Source: CAIVND01 sp035532075 (GTDB taxonomy: Bacteria > Actinomycetota > Acidimicrobiia > Acidimicrobiales > Bog-793). From it: DNA of 6,234 nucleotides. A program made the position numbers and the translations under genes. The notes beneath the pieces are model-generated. The model was not told where the DNA came from. It worked only from the letters and a program-made list of their open reading frames with translations, and did not search any database. Shown here one piece after another: positions 1-6,060 of this stretch (position 1 is its first letter; the number at the start of each line of letters is the position of its first letter). Location: assembly GCA_035532075.1 (NCBI GenBank), contig DATKRV010000088.1, positions 1 through 6,234 of the forward strand, in the 5' to 3' direction.

Positions 1-509
1 GTTGCATACCCTCAAAGTCACGTCGGCCATGGGATCGTTTCGTCGCACTCCTGTGTGAACCACGTGCAACCGACGGTGTTGCCATACCGAGAAATTACCA
101 CAACAACGTAACTACGTCAATGTATTTCCGAAAGATCAGTAGGTCGTGCGTTGGCAAAGTCATCCGCCCTCAAAAGGCAAGTTTCACCGATTCCATCACA
201 AGAACGCCGGGTGCAATGGTGCGTCCCCGTCGGGAAGAGATCTGACGAACTGGACGATCTGCCCGCGCGCCCGATGCCATATGAACTTTGACCGACAGCA
301 AAGCCTGTTTGTCTGTCGCGACCACAGCCCGATGTCAACGGCTCCGAAGGAGCGACGGCCCTCGTCCTCACTATTACCGGTCTCGTTCTGGTCGATCTCA
401 ATCTTGAGGTAAGTGGTGACGGTATTGTCAATGGCAAAGGGTAAAATCTCTCAGCGATTCTACAGCAAACACTCACTCCACCTACAGTTCAGTCTGGAAC
501 GATGATGAG
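1..509. other. Gene-poor region left of the electron-transfer cluster
   Basis: No intact gene is supported in this stretch. Open frames on both strands here are Arg/Ser/Pro-rich, match no family I know and lack good ribosome binding sites. One plus-strand frame (292-441) has coding-like codon use but no start codon and is listed separately. Position 106-117 is a short dyad (ACGTA-AC-TACGT). A 5-bp hairpin, GCAAC/GTTGC, lies at 66-82 with no T-tract after it. TACAGT at 483-488 fits a TANNNT -10 box about 21 nt before the GTG at 510, but no convincing -35 accompanies it. The region presumably contains the promoter of the downstream cluster. Confidence 0.5.
292..441 (+). pseudogene. Possible 3' remnant of a decayed gene (no start codon)
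   Basis: This frame is open for 49 sense codons between TGA at 289-291 and TAA at 439-441. It contains no ATG, GTG or TTG. From 331 onward the codons look like those of real genes in the window (GTC, AAC, GGC, GCC, CTC, ACC). The peptide is a plausible mix of small hydrophobic and acidic residues, beginning DVNGSEGATALVL and ending SGDGIVNGKG. I do not recognise a family. The frame just upstream (from about 146) is also open but reads differently, so a frameshifted, decayed gene is possible. Chance openness in GC-rich DNA is the main alternative, and the call is weak. Confidence 0.2.
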
Positions 510-1910
510 GTGCCCCTGTCATCTCGAGGAATGACTCCGTCAGCAGCATCTGGCCGCCGCAGTCGTGAACCGGTGATTCCCCATCGTCCGCTTCCACGTC
601 CTCGGCCGCGTGTCGCCGACGCACTCGCCGTGCTTGCCGGCCTCGGACTTGGCCTCGTCATCGCACTCTTTGTGCATGGAGAGACCCGGGCCACGCTCCT
701 TGCTCCGGGTGGCTGGCAGATCGCCATCGCGAGGTTCTCCGGCTTTACCGGAACCTACCTCATGTTGGTGATGCTGATCCTGATCGCGAGGATTCCGTGG
801 CTTGAGCGAACTGTTGGTCAAGACCGGCTCGTCCGCTGGCACCGGAAGATCGGACCGTGGCCGCTCTGGCTAATTTCGAACCATGTTCTTTTCATACTGA
901 TTGGCTACGCCAAGCTATCCAAGACGGGGATCTTCAGTCAGGCATGGACTTTCATCCATTCATACCCGGACATTCTCGCGTCATTTGTCGCGTATGGGCT
1001 CTTGATGATGGCGGGGCTTACTTCAATCAACATCGCGCGGCGTCGGCTCAAATATGAGACATGGTGGGTCGTCCATCTCTACCTATACCTTGCGCTCGCG
1101 CTGGCTTTTGCTCATCAAATCAAGACTGGCGTCTCTTTCATCACGAGTCCGATCAACCTCCATATCTGGTCTGGGGTCTGGATCGCGACTGCCGCACTTG
1201 TTGCAGTCTTTCGGGTTGGTCTTCCGATCTATCGCAATATGCGCCATCAATTACGCGTCGCATCGATTCGCGAAGAGGCGCCAGGTGTTTATTCGGTCAT
1301 CTGCACCGGGCGACATATTGAACGTCTTGCAATCGCGGGCGGACAGTTTTTCCTCTGGCGCTTTCTCGCTAAGGATCTTTGGTGGCACGCACATCCATAC
1401 TCACTTTCTGCACTTCCAAGACCACCGTACGTTCGGTTTACCGTCAAAGCGCTCGGAGATCAAAGCAGCGCCATAGAACTTCTCAAGCCAGGAACGAGAG
1501 TTCTCGTTGAAGGCCCATACGGAGCGTTCACCCGACACGTTCGTAGGTCCAACAAGGTGGCTCTCATCGGCGCCGGCGTCGGCGTAACACCGCTGCGTGC
1601 CCTCCTTGAAGATCTTCCAATGGGCGTGGATGTCGAAGTCATTATCCGTTCCTCGACGAAGGCAGAACTCGTCCACGGCGATGAGATCTCTGCCCTTGTC
1701 GAGGCGCGCCACGGGCGCTACCACCCACTTATCGGCTCTCGCTCCGAGATCCGGCTGGATTCAAGAACGCTCCGCGCGCTAGTTCCAGACATCGCAGAAC
1801 GTGATATCTATTTGTGTGGACCGGAGTCGTTCAATGAGATTGTTACCAAGTCCGCGGAAAGGCTCGGCGCGGATCCAGAGCGAGTGCACCATGAAGCCTT
1901 CTCGTTCTAG
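510..1910 (+). CDS. Ferric reductase/NOX-like transmembrane NAD(P)H oxidoreductase
   Basis: The protein (466 aa) is predicted to take electrons from cytoplasmic NAD(P)H to FAD and pass them through two stacked b hemes across the membrane. About six hydrophobic helices lie at residues 36-56, 72-94, 118-135, 152-175, 186-204 and 217-236. Four histidines sit at H111/H125 (H-x13-H) and H189/H202 (H-x12-H), the bis-heme spacing of ferric reductases and NADPH oxidases. The C-terminal half is a ferredoxin-reductase-type module: FAD motif HPYSLS (295-300), nucleotide-binding GAGVGVTP (354-361), LCGP (435-438) and a terminal EAF-type end. The GTG start has only a weak GGA 11 nt upstream. An in-frame ATG at 531 is an alternative start. 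It is the first gene of a four-gene cluster with a secreted flavoprotein, so the likely acceptor is extracytoplasmic. The acceptor (flavin, iron, quinone or oxygen) cannot be told from sequence. Confidence 0.9.
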   Translation: MPLSSRGMTPSAASGRRSREPVIPHRPLPRPRPRVADALAVLAGLGLGLVIALFVHGETRATLLAPGGWQIAIARFSGFTGTYLMLVMLILIARIPWLERTVGQDRLVRWHRKIGPWPLWLISNHVLFILIGYAKLSKTGIFSQAWTFIHSYPDILASFVAYGLLMMAGLTSINIARRRLKYETWWVVHLYLYLALALAFAHQIKTGVSFITSPINLHIWSGVWIATAALVAVFRVGLPIYRNMRHQLRVASIREEAPGVYSVICTGRHIERLAIAGGQFFLWRFLAKDLWWHAHPYSLSALPRPPYVRFTVKALGDQSSAIELLKPGTRVLVEGPYGAFTRHVRRSNKVALIGAGVGVTPLRALLEDLPMGVDVEVIIRSSTKAELVHGDEISALVEARHGRYHPLIGSRSEIRLDSRTLRALVPDIAERDIYLCGPESFNEIVTKSAERLGADPERVHHEAFSF

Positions 1911-1945
1911 GAAATTTTGACAAACAAGGGAAAGGGTGGAAGAGA

Positions 1946-2296
1946 TTGAAACGATCACCTCTCGTTGTCGGCGGGGCTCTTTTTGGCGCCCTGGGTGCGC
2001 TCGCGCTCTATGCAGCCTCAGGAACCTCCCAGCTCGGAACTCTCCATGTTGGAGCTCCCTCAAAAACCGCCGCGCCTCTCGCTCGGACAACCACCGCAGC
2101 TCCGGCCACCTCCCAGCGACCAACAACCGCGACGCCAAACACGACAGCCCCCACGCAATACGTCTCGCCTTCGATTTCGGGCTCCGAAGGTGAGGGGGCG
2201 ACCTTTGGAAACTCCGGAACCGGAAACACAGGCGTCCGTAATGGAAGCTCACAGGATCACCCGATCGCCGGCACCGCGCCAAGTACTGACAATTAG
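1946..2296 (+). CDS. Small Thr/Ala/Pro-rich membrane-anchored or secreted protein
   Basis: This 116-aa protein starts 35 nt after the oxidoreductase, at a TTG with AAAGGG about 9 nt upstream. Residues 2-3 are Lys-Arg, followed by a hydrophobic helix (about 5-25), so it is probably exported or anchored by an uncleaved signal. The rest is low complexity: a Thr/Ala/Pro-rich stretch (about 38-72) like a cell-wall-spanning linker, then a Gly/Ser/Asn-rich tail. It has no cysteine and no recognisable catalytic domain. Its first dozen residues, MKRSPLVVGGAL, closely match MKRAPIVVSGTL of the FMN-binding protein encoded 68 nt downstream, as does the helix-plus-linker layout. It may be a truncated paralogue lacking the flavin domain, or a partner exported the same way. 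Function is unknown. Codon use suggests a real gene. Confidence 0.65.
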   Translation: MKRSPLVVGGALFGALGALALYAASGTSQLGTLHVGAPSKTAAPLARTTTAAPATSQRPTTATPNTTAPTQYVSPSISGSEGEGATFGNSGTGNTGVRNGSSQDHPIAGTAPSTDN

Positions 2297-2329
2297 GAGT
2301 TCGCTCAGATCATGATCCGGTCTTTGGCA

Positions 2330-2352
2330 GGTCTCCTCTGTCGATATAGAAA
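2330..2352 (+). promoter_or_regulatory. Candidate internal promoter before the FMN-binding gene
   Basis: The 68-nt gap before the ATG at 2365 holds TTGGCA at 2324-2329 (one mismatch to TTGACA) and TATAGA at 2345-2350, spaced by 15 nt. An overlapping TAGAAA at 2347-2352 would give 17 nt. No Shine-Dalgarno sequence precedes the ATG, which fits a short-leader transcript made from here. A perfect 10-bp palindrome GATCATGATC lies just upstream at 2308-2317 and could be an operator. Spacing and hexamers are imperfect, so this is weak. Confidence 0.25.
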
Positions 2353-2364
2353 ATCAGCGGTCAG

Positions 2365-2943
2365 ATGAAACGCGCGCCGATCGTAGTCTCGGGAACGCTT
2401 GTCGGTTTGGTCGGACTATTTTCCTTTCACTCAAAGGCGGCGACACTGAGTCTCAATTCACTGCAGACGGGATCATCAAACGCGCGCACCTCAACACCAG
2501 GTACCAACCCAAAGAGTTCTCCAACGACGTCCTCGTCTCCCGCCGCAACCCCTCCTCCACCGACCTCCTCTACATCAACGATATCGCCAGCGAAATCAGC
2601 TCCGGGTACGACGGCTCCGACGACGACCGCTCATCCCACGACGACAACAGCTCCACCCTCTGTGAGTCGGACTGGAACCGGACCCGTTACAAACTATTTC
2701 TTCGGTACCGTCTCCGTCTCCGTCACGGTTTCTGGTAAAAAAATCACCAATATCAGTATCGCGTCGCTCAATGACGGGGGAAATCCGCGTTCACAACAGA
2801 TCGACCAATACGCACTACCTCAGCTTGAACAACAGGCACTTGCCGCGAACGGAGCGAATATCCAGGGCGTCTCGGGCGCGACGTACACCAGCCAGGGATT
2901 CGTGCAATCGCTTCAGGGGGCATTGAGCAAGGTTGGGCTCTGA
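2365..2943 (+). CDS. Exported FMN-binding domain protein
   Basis: This 192-aa protein has an N-terminal signal or anchor helix (about 5-24, after Lys2-Arg3), a Ser/Thr/Pro-rich linker (about 36-105) and a C-terminal FMN-binding domain (about 106-191). The domain shows the family hallmark SGATYTS at 170-176, followed by QGFVQSLQGAL. In NqrC/RnfG relatives the Thr of SGAT (here T173) carries FMN through a phosphoester bond made by ApbE. Here the Asp usually found six residues before that Thr is Gln167, so the flavin could be covalent or non-covalent. The linker suits a flavoprotein held outside the membrane and reaching through the wall. As neighbour of a transmembrane heme oxidoreductase it probably receives electrons from that protein. 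The ATG start follows no clear ribosome binding site. No ApbE gene is visible in the window. Confidence 0.88.
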   Translation: MKRAPIVVSGTLVGLVGLFSFHSKAATLSLNSLQTGSSNARTSTPGTNPKSSPTTSSSPAATPPPPTSSTSTISPAKSAPGTTAPTTTAHPTTTTAPPSVSRTGTGPVTNYFFGTVSVSVTVSGKKITNISIASLNDGGNPRSQQIDQYALPQLEQQALAANGANIQGVSGATYTSQGFVQSLQGALSKVGL

Positions 2944-3013
2944 ATCTTGCTGAAAGTTATCCAAAGTTGAACGATACCAAGATGACTCAACAACCAATGA
3001 GGCCCGCGCTCAA

Positions 3014-3772
3014 TTGTCACGCGGCGTTGACATCATGACCAAGATAAATGAGCGCCCCGGGAAACGCGTGAGTGACGGTTCTCAGATTTCGCACAGAAAC
3101 CACCAATACTCTTGGCAGGTGCAAGATGCGCCAACTGAAATTGTCTCTCCTCAGCGCCGCCGCCATTCGCGCCGGGCACATTCAAGGTCTCATGGCGTCG
3201 CAGGAAACGCGCGCCTCACCGGAACAACCGCAGCAATTCTGCTCGTTCTCCTCGCCGCTGAGGGATTCACAATCTTGCAGATCAGGCCATTACTCAAAGA
3301 GCACATCTTCATCGGCATGCTCTTGGTGCCCCCGGTTGCCCTGAAAATCGGAACGACGTTCTACCGTTTCGCGCGGTATTACCTGAATGATCCGAGCTAC
3401 CGAAAGAAAGGCCCTCCGCCAGTCGTTCTGCGCATGCTCGGACCTGCCTTGGTCGTCGTCACGGTGGTGCTTTTCGCAACCGGCATCGCGCTGCTATATG
3501 TCAGGGGTTCTATGCTCCAGACTCTGCTCTTTTTGCACAAGGCATCTTTCGTACTTTGGTTTGGAGTCATGGCCATCCACGTCCTCGGACACATTGGTGA
3601 CACCGCGAAACTCGCGCCGCGCGACTTTCTTCGACGCACTCGTCGCAAAGTCTCGGGAGCAGGCGCGCGAAACATCGCGCTCGTTACAACCCTTGCGATC
3701 GGGGCACTTCTAGGTCTCGCGCTGATCAGCCGAACACAATGGTTCCTCTTCAACTTCTCCGGAGGGCATTGA
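3014..3772 (+). CDS. Multi-helix membrane protein, probable b-type heme protein
   Basis: This 252-aa protein has a hydrophilic, Arg/His-rich N-terminus of about 68 residues, then five hydrophobic segments (about 70-89, 97-117, 138-161, 171-194, 219-238). Candidate heme ligands are H97 at the start of helix 2, and H175 and H189 in helix 4 (H-x13-H), with H193 one turn further. Helices 2 and 3 are joined by a polar loop, ARYYLNDPSYRKKGPPP. I know similar unnamed membrane proteins beside FMN-binding proteins in Actinobacteria, resembling cytochrome b561-type domains, but I cannot name the family. It could relay electrons to or from the flavoprotein encoded 70 nt upstream. The start is uncertain: TTG at 3014 has GAGG 11 nt upstream, while ATG at 3035 has no clear ribosome binding site. 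The long basic N-terminus could also be shortened by a later start such as GTG at 3068. Confidence 0.8.
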   Translation: MSRGVDIMTKINERPGKRVSDGSQISHRNHQYSWQVQDAPTEIVSPQRRRHSRRAHSRSHGVAGNARLTGTTAAILLVLLAAEGFTILQIRPLLKEHIFIGMLLVPPVALKIGTTFYRFARYYLNDPSYRKKGPPPVVLRMLGPALVVVTVVLFATGIALLYVRGSMLQTLLFLHKASFVLWFGVMAIHVLGHIGDTAKLAPRDFLRRTRRKVSGAGARNIALVTTLAIGALLGLALISRTQWFLFNFSGGH

Positions 3773-3791
3773 TTCACCCGGACCACCTTTT

Positions 3792-3814
3792 GGAGGCGTT
3801 GTGAAAAACGCTCC
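3792..3814. terminator. Weak hairpin between convergent genes
   Basis: GGAGGCGTT at 3792-3800 can pair with AACGCTCC at 3807-3814 around a six-base loop (GTGAAA), with one bulged G. It lies 20 nt past the stop of the membrane protein gene and about 70 nt past the stop of the convergent dehydrogenase, where a shared bidirectional terminator would be expected. Neither side has a T-run, so intrinsic termination is not clearly supported. Confidence 0.3.
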
Positions 3815-3885
3815 CACCGATTGGAATCACCGCTGCATCGCGACTCAAGCGAATTCAGCTAGGCAACGACAAGATCGCTGAACGC

Positions 3886-4743
3886 TCACGCGCGCAGCAA
3901 TGAGAGACCACCATCGACAAGTACATCTGCTCCAGTGACGTAGGAGGCCAGATCTGAGGCAAAAAACAGAATCGGCGCCACGTAATCATCAAAATCTCCG
4001 CGACGTCGGAGTGGAAGTTTCGCCTCGGAGCCCTGGGTGTGACCCTTTACATCAGTAGGTGTTCCCGGCGCCTCCTCAACAGCGCGAAGTTGCGTCGGGG
4101 TATTTGCAGGACTCAGGCAGTTCACCGTGATCCCAAATGGACCAAGCTCGACCGCGAGCGACCGAGTCGCGTGCGCAACGGCCGCTTTCGAGGAACCGTA
4201 GAGAAAGCTCGCCGACGTGGCGCGATGCCCCATTACCGATGAGACCGTGATGATGCGTCCATGTTTTTGTACCTTCATCGGAGCAGCTGCAGCCCGTATC
4301 ATAAGGAGTGTACCCTTCACATTTACGGACAGCATCTTGTCTATTCGAGTGGCGTCCGTCTCCTCGACTGAAGAATTCCCACCTATCGCGGCGCAGTTCA
4401 CAAGCACATCCAGATGTCCCCAACGGTCAAGAACTTCACGCACGGATCGTTCTGCATCAGCCTCATTCGAGACATCACCCGCAATTGCGAGCACCGTGCC
4501 AACCGCTGCAAATCGCGCCGCGGTCGTCTCCACCGACGACCTTGAACGTGACATGATCGCAACTTTTGCTCCCAATGAGAGGAAGGCCTCAGCACAGCGG
4601 CTTCCAATCGCGCCGCTCCCTCCCGTTATGAGAACCACGCTAGAACTGCCAATTCCCGGAAGCCGCACATCTCCAGGCATGTCCTTGCTACCCCAGTTGA
4701 TTTTCATTAGGTAATGAATATATCCCGATCGCGCTCCTCTCAC
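3886..4743 (-). CDS. Short-chain dehydrogenase/reductase (SDR) family oxidoreductase
   Basis: This is a classical Rossmann-fold SDR, numbered from the GTG at 4743 (285 aa). It shows the nucleotide motif TGGSGAIG (40-47), NCAA (116-119, the usual NNAG position), N140 in VNVKG, catalytic S169, and Y182 with K186 (YGSSK). The C-terminal ASYVTGADVLVDGG is typical. Arg66 and Arg68 after the second strand, in place of an Asp, suggest a preference for NADP(H). The substrate is unknown; it oxidises or reduces a hydroxyl or carbonyl group. The N-terminus from 4743 is about 30 residues longer than usual. ATG at 4707 (residue 13) or 4680 (residue 22) is more likely, and a candidate -10 box sits just before 4707. 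It lies 66 nt behind the response regulator gene and may share its transcript. Its neighbourhood near a Rieske oxygenase hints at a role in catabolism. Confidence 0.9.
   Translation of the reverse strand: MRGARSGYIHYLMKINWGSKDMPGDVRLPGIGSSSVVLITGGSGAIGSRCAEAFLSLGAKVAIMSRSRSSVETTAARFAAVGTVLAIAGDVSNEADAERSVREVLDRWGHLDVLVNCAAIGGNSSVEETDATRIDKMLSVNVKGTLLMIRAAAAPMKVQKHGRIITVSSVMGHRATSASFLYGSSKAAVAHATRSLAVELGPFGITVNCLSPANTPTQLRAVEEAPGTPTDVKGHTQGSEAKLPLRRRGDFDDYVAPILFFASDLASYVTGADVLVDGGLSLLRA
4717..4722 (-). promoter_or_regulatory. Candidate -10 box for a leaderless SDR transcript
   Basis: On the minus strand this reads TATATT, five of six matches to TATAAT, ending 9 nt before the ATG at 4707. A transcript starting there would begin at or next to that ATG, making a leaderless message of the kind common in Actinobacteria. 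The box lies inside the longest possible reading frame (from 4743) and so favours the shorter start. No good -35 is visible: TCGTGA at 17-nt spacing is poor. Confidence 0.35.
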
Positions 4744-4809
4744 GAAGAGCGAACATCCATAATGTCTTAGAACCTCAGGAAGAACTTCAAGCTGGTTCGA
4801 AAATCAGGT

Positions 4810-5502
4810 CTACCCGATCTCGCTCAATGAAAGCAATCCGTCTCGTGTCGCGATCGTTACCGCTTCGAGCTTCGAATGAGCTCCAAGCTTCGAGAGGATA
4901 TTACGGATGTGGTTTCTTCCCGTATGGACCGACATATAAAGCTCCCCGGCGATTGCCTCCACCGTCTTCGCCTTTCCAAGCAGGCGCAACACCTCAAGTT
5001 CACGAGGCGTGAGATCGCTGACCTGGTTGTTGGGAGGCCGCGTATAATAATGGAGCAGTCCAGCGAGTTCGCTGGAGGTCATCACCGAAACTCCACGCCA
5101 AGCATTGCGCACCGCATTTACGATGTCCGAGGCAGGGCGCGCCTTTGATAGCAATCCAACACATCCGCACTCAATGGCTTTCACGAGGATCTCCTCTGAA
5201 CCGAATCCCGTGAGCATCACTACTTTGATGTCCGGATTCCGCTTAAGGATCTCTGCGGTTGCAGTCGCCCCGTCGCCATCGGGGAGGCGATAATCCATAA
5301 GAATTACCTCAGGCACGTTCTTTTCAATCTGGGATACAGCACTCGCCAAGTCATACGCGATTCCTACAAGCTTAAAATCTACTTCATTCGAAATTATTCG
5401 CGCGAGTCCCTGTGCAACCATCTGTTGATCGTCGACAATCAACACCCGAATGGGACCTTCAGACGGAGTGTCTGCCCCTCGCTCGTCAAACACGGACCAC
5501 AC
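4810..5502 (-). CDS. NarL/FixJ-family (REC-LuxR) response regulator
   Basis: This two-domain transcription factor has 230 aa from the GTG at 5502. The receiver domain (about 17-134) has acidic pair D24-D25, phosphoacceptor D70 in LMDYRLPDGDG, T98 and K120. A LuxR-type helix-turn-helix spans about 161-226, opening with LTPRELEVLRLL (164-175); the recognition helix is around SVHTGRNHIRNILSKLGA (191-208). Phosphorylation by a sensor kinase should control DNA binding, but no kinase gene lies in the window, so the regulator is an orphan here. The usual Val after the Thr of the recognition helix (TVRNH) is Gly195. GAGG lies one base before the first GTG but 10 nt before a second in-frame GTG at 5493, which may be the true start. 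It is divergent from the Rieske oxygenase and upstream of the SDR, so both are candidate targets. Confidence 0.92.
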   Translation of the reverse strand: MWSVFDERGADTPSEGPIRVLIVDDQQMVAQGLARIISNEVDFKLVGIAYDLASAVSQIEKNVPEVILMDYRLPDGDGATATAEILKRNPDIKVVMLTGFGSEEILVKAIECGCVGLLSKARPASDIVNAVRNAWRGVSVMTSSELAGLLHYYTRPPNNQVSDLTPRELEVLRLLGKAKTVEAIAGELYMSVHTGRNHIRNILSKLGAHSKLEAVTIATRDGLLSLSEIG

Positions 5503-5729
5503 ACCTCAGGTACACTTCAGTCCCCCGACCATGCCTGCCGGCACTTTGCATTCTCGAAAACACATGATATGCAACACCCCACCCTCAAGGCACCCAGTAT
5601 CCCCGTCGATTCACAGGAAGGATTCGACTTTAACGGTGTCTGGTAAGCGCGGTCGCGCACCCTCCCAAGAAGTTGACACCCAGAGAACATCCTATCGAAA
5701 AGATCCACTTCTCCGTTCGGGCCTTGATT

Positions 5730-5771
5730 CAAGTACAAGTTGCGTAAAATCCAAGTACAAGCTGCGTAAAA
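5730..5771. repeat. Tandem direct repeat, two 20-nt units at 22-nt period
   Basis: Unit 1 (5730-5749) is CAAGTACAAGTTGCGTAAAA and unit 2 (5752-5771) is CAAGTACAAGCTGCGTAAAA: 19 of 20 bases identical with a 2-nt spacer. The 22-nt period is close to two helical turns, which would place both copies on the same DNA face, as expected for paired transcription-factor sites. It lies about 230 nt upstream of the response regulator start and about 310 nt upstream of the oxygenase start. Confidence 0.75.
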
Positions 5772-6054
5772 CCGGTAATAAGCAGAGCGGCAATCACAGA
5801 GCAGAATCCCCCAACCAAAGCCATGACGACAGTACCGAACATCTTTGACACCAGTTTCTTAGGGGCAGTGGGCTACTCAAGTCCTGTTAATGTCATTCTT
5901 GTGTCCACTGGTGACGCGCAATCGCTACAAAACTTTACGAGCCAACACAGGGCACGGTTTCTAATTCGCGCAGCTCTTCTCGAGAGCACCGTCGGTGTAA
6001 AATAATCCTTGTCTTAATGTTTATTTAAGCCAAATCGCCCACAGGGTGGTGAGG

Positions 6055-6060
6055 TAAAAT
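6055..6060 (+). promoter_or_regulatory. Candidate -10 box for the oxygenase gene
   Basis: TAAAAT (five of six matches to TATAAT) sits 18 nt before the ATG at 6079. Initiation about 7 nt downstream would give a short leader that just includes the AGGAG ribosome binding site at 6068-6072. The expected -35 position (about 6032-6037) does not resemble TTGACA, so an activator might be needed, or the match is by chance. Confidence 0.3.

Noticed and set aside
117..476. 119-codon minus-strand frame
   Set aside because: Arg/Ser/Thr/Pro-rich with no family resemblance and no ribosome binding site; it looks like an antisense shadow of GC-biased DNA.
1917..1922. Exact TTGACA after the oxidoreductase stop
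   Set aside because: No -10-like hexamer at 15-19 nt downstream; likely chance in an AT-rich gap.
1779..2282. 167-codon minus-strand frame opposite the small exported protein
   Set aside because: Arg/Ser-rich antisense shadow running across the end of the oxidoreductase gene and the next gene; no motif.
2600..2660. ACG/ACC-rich repetitive DNA in the FMN-binding gene
   Set aside because: This is the coding consequence of the Thr/Pro/Ala-rich linker rather than an independent repeat element.
5517..5738. 73-codon minus-strand frame just upstream of the response regulator
   Set aside because: TTG start inside the tandem repeat, no ribosome binding site and no family match, so it is probably chance.
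5845..5850. Exact TTGACA in the divergent region
   Set aside because: The sequence 15-19 nt downstream is GTGGGC-like, so no promoter is supported.
5849..5913. Inverted pair CACCAGT / ACTGGTG
   Set aside because: Seven-base arms 51 nt apart with no other structure; expected by chance at this length.
5823..6005. 60-codon plus-strand frame before the oxygenase
   Set aside because: No ribosome binding site, no recognisable motif, and it lies among candidate regulatory repeats. It is mentioned in the intergenic entry but not called as a gene.
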